This document shows positions 62,019 to 64,000 of a stretch of DNA of 64,000 nucleotides, one piece after another; the stretch's first letter is position 1; every line of letters begins with the position of its first letter. The DNA is from Sphingomonas sp. Leaf339. GTDB taxonomy: Bacteria > Pseudomonadota > Alphaproteobacteria > Sphingomonadales > Sphingomonadaceae. Location of the stretch: NCBI RefSeq assembly GCF_001426195.1, contig NZ_LMRS01000012.1:310001-374000 (forward strand), in the 5' to 3' direction. The notes beneath the pieces were generated by a model. That model had not been told where the DNA came from. It searched no databases and saw only the letters and a program-made list of their open reading frames with translations. The translations under genes were made by a program, and so were the position numbers.

Positions 62019-63914
62019 CTAATCGACGACTGGAAATGACGCGCACGTATCGCGGGCCGATGGTGCGACAGGTTGGCCTTTGCTCATCAACAACTTGGTC
62101 GCTGCTTCCTGGGGGACGGCGGGGGCGAACACGAAGCCCTGCCCCAGCACACAGCCGATGGCGAGAAGCTGTTCGACCTGCTCCTCGGACTCGATCCCTT
62201 CGGCAACGATCCGGATGTCCATCTTGCGGGCGATGCGGATCAGGCTTTCGATGATCGTCGCACTGACGCCGTCGGTACCGAGATGATCGACGAAGGTTTT
62301 GTCGATCTTCAGGACATCGACCGGCAGGGTCAACAGATGCGTCAGCGACGCATAGCCGGTTCCGAAATCGTCCAGCGCGACGCGGATGCCCTTGCTGCGC
62401 AGGTTCACGATGGCCTGTTGCACGGCCTGATCGCCGCGACCCATATAGACCGTTTCAGTCACTTCGAGAATGACGTGCTCAAGCCCGACACCTTCGCGCT
62501 CGAAGGCAGAGGTCAACGATTCCTCGATGGTCCCGCTGCTCAAATCCGCCGACGACACGTTGATGCCGACATGCTGGAACGGGATACCCATATCCAGCCA
62601 GCGCCGCAAATCACGCGCGACCAGCTCCAACATGCGCGCGGTCAGGGCGGTGGCGACATGGGCGTCGGTGGTCGCTTCGTGGAAGGATGCCGCCGACATC
62701 ACGGTATCGCCGACGCGCATTCTGCACAACGCTTCCAGCCCCACGACCTCACGTGTGTCGAGGCGGAAGATGGGTTGATAATACGCCTCGATCCGGTCTT
62801 CACGCAGGGCGGCGCCAACCGCGCGGATCGCGGCCAGTCGGCGTGTCATGATCGATCCCAGCCCCGACCAATAGCGGACAAAACCGCCTCGTCCGGATTC
62901 CTTGGCATGATAAAGGGCGAAATCGGCGTTCTGCCTGACACGCTCGACGACCGGCTCATCCGAAGACCGGATGGCCCCGCCGATCGTGGCGCGCGGAATG
63001 ACGAAATGCCCGCCGCAATCGGCGGAGACCGCCAGCGCACCGAGTATATGCCCGGCGGCCGAGTCTAGATCGTGCAGGTTCTCGGGGGCCGTCAGGACGA
63101 TGGCGAATTCGTCGCCGCCAATCCGGAACGTCCGGCTCGACGGGATCGCGGTGGCGACGCGATCGCTCGCGATCTGGAGCAGTCGGTCGCCCGCGTGATG
63201 GCCGAACGTGTCGTTTACGACTTTCAGATTATCGAGATCGAGGACAAACAGCGCCCAGTCGCCGGTTTCATGATTTTCTAAGTCAGCGAGTGCGGCATTA
63301 TAGGCCGCGCGATTGGGCAATTGGGTCAGCGCATCGGTGAACGCTCGACGCTGATGCTCGACGACCCGGTCATGTCGTTCGATGGCGATCAGGCTGAGGT
63401 GAACACAATTCGCCACTACATCCCGTTCGAACGCAGTCGGCCCGCGAGCGCGTCGATAGTAAAAAGCGAACGTCGCCACCACGTTTCCATCAACATTGGC
63501 GATGGGGCTGGACCAGCATGCTCGCAAGCCATGGGGCAGCGCCAGATGCTTGAATGCGGCCCACCGAATATCCGTCTCGATATTCCGCACAGTGACATCG
63601 GTCCCCAGATAGGCGGCCGTTCCGCACGAGCCGGCCAGTGGCCCTATCTCCACGCCTTCAAGCGCAGCGGAGTAGATCTCGGGTAGACTGGGGGCGGCAA
63701 GAGGATGCATCCGCCCCGCGTCATCGACAGTCAGCACCGAACAGACGACGTCCGGTAGCAGGCGCTCAACCTCCTCGCACAGCGCACGGCAGGTTGTATC
63801 CAGACCGGCTCCCTTGGCGATCATTTCGAGGATCGTGTTTTGAAGCTTCAGCAAAGCGCCTTGAGTATCATCACCGGTCCACAATCGGTGGTGAGGGAAA
63901 ATCAAGGTCATCAC
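62019..63914 (-). CDS. GAF-GGDEF-EAL protein (c-di-GMP turnover)
   Basis: The 631-residue protein has an N-terminal GAF domain (about 28-175, 'YSAALEGVEIGPLAGSCGTAAY' is typical), a GGDEF domain with FRIGGDEFAIVL (about residue 265) and an EAL domain starting 'VVGLEALCRM' (about 395). The EAL part contains EVTETV, DDFGTGYASL, KIDKTFV and EGIESEEQ. The inhibitory RxxD site before GGDEF is absent. Both domains appear intact, so a bifunctional or phosphodiesterase role is likely. GAF suggests small-molecule sensing. It is the last complete gene of the window. Confidence 0.92.
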   Translation of the reverse strand: MMTLIFPHHRLWTGDDTQGALLKLQNTILEMIAKGAGLDTTCRALCEEVERLLPDVVCSVLTVDDAGRMHPLAAPSLPEIYSAALEGVEIGPLAGSCGTAAYLGTDVTVRNIETDIRWAAFKHLALPHGLRACWSSPIANVDGNVVATFAFYYRRARGPTAFERDVVANCVHLSLIAIERHDRVVEHQRRAFTDALTQLPNRAAYNAALADLENHETGDWALFVLDLDNLKVVNDTFGHHAGDRLLQIASDRVATAIPSSRTFRIGGDEFAIVLTAPENLHDLDSAAGHILGALAVSADCGGHFVIPRATIGGAIRSSDEPVVERVRQNADFALYHAKESGRGGFVRYWSGLGSIMTRRLAAIRAVGAALREDRIEAYYQPIFRLDTREVVGLEALCRMRVGDTVMSAASFHEATTDAHVATALTARMLELVARDLRRWLDMGIPFQHVGINVSSADLSSGTIEESLTSAFEREGVGLEHVILEVTETVYMGRGDQAVQQAIVNLRSKGIRVALDDFGTGYASLTHLLTLPVDVLKIDKTFVDHLGTDGVSATIIESLIRIARKMDIRIVAEGIESEEQVEQLLAIGCVLGQGFVFAPAVPQEAATKLLMSKGQPVAPSARDTCASFPVVD

Positions 63915-64000
63915 CCAAATCTATGGAAGAATGGTTTCCAATCAATTGATAATTTACTGACCAATTCGACTTCAATTTCAACGCAAATGATTTGGTTTCC
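63915..64000. other. AT-rich upstream region of the GAF-GGDEF-EAL gene
   Basis: The last 86 bases are much richer in A and T than the rest of the window and probably hold the promoter of the leftward gene. No start codon with a ribosome-binding site for another gene is visible before the window ends. Confidence 0.4.

Overview
The window comes from a GC-rich alphaproteobacterium, most likely a sphingomonad (Sphingomonadaceae, Sphingomonas-like). The reasons are the TonB-dependent receptor, tryptophan-halogenase-like and SapC genes at the left end, the tonB-exbB-exbD-exbD cluster, a PEPxxWA-CTERM protein, the purC-purS-purQ order, and the codon bias. Coding density is very high and many neighbouring genes overlap by ATGA. 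I see no prophage, transposon, integrase or CRISPR array. This assignment rests on gene content, not on a database search.

Region 1 (1-7442): the 3' end of a TonB-dependent receptor gene, then a same-strand cassette: halogenase-like flavoprotein, SapC family protein, JmjC/cupin-like protein, second halogenase-like flavoprotein and a LacI-type regulator. Next come a TetR regulator with its own operator-like palindromes and a small protein of unknown function whose promoter carries the same palindrome. Region 2 (7450-11921): an ABC ATPase and a large ABC-2 permease fused to an M1 aminopeptidase. Region 3 (11982-26690): polysaccharide use. It has a secreted GH13 amylase, an MFS sugar transporter, a GH5 mannanase-like lipoprotein, a leftward GH74-GH35-like-GH31 operon that fits xyloglucan breakdown, and a divergent operon of two esterases and a FadR/GntR regulator.

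Region 4 (26697-32825): a type I secretion ABC/adaptor pair downstream of a large extracellular nuclease, which is probably its cargo. Region 5 (33085-41628): a PEP-CTERM protein, a purine deaminase operon (guanine deaminase, adenine-type deaminase, SBF-like transporter), a tricorn-type protease, dCTP deaminase and a small TPR-like protein. Region 6 (41730-45415): the TonB energy-transduction operon tonB-exbB-exbD-exbD, which ends in a strong intrinsic terminator and would power the receptor of region 1.

Region 7 (45429-64000): mainly housekeeping genes. These are folB with a small SDR-like partner, a GNAT, DUF1285, a Nudix CoA pyrophosphatase, CCA-adding enzyme, a GGDEF-EAL protein, parC, a formamidase-like hydrolase with kynureninase, a second TonB-like protein, a VirK/YbjX protein, purC-purS-purQ behind a possible attenuator, a YhhQ-type queuosine precursor transporter, tRNA-Arg(UCU), five small genes including a membrane-anchored LuxR-type HTH protein, and a GAF-GGDEF-EAL protein.

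The points most worth a second look are the halogenase cassette next to the receptor, the three TetR-type operators and apparent leaderless start, the terminator-like leader of purC, the stem-loop between the nuclease and its secretion genes, the exported formamidase-like protein coupled to kynureninase, and the five-gene cluster of small proteins beside the tRNA.
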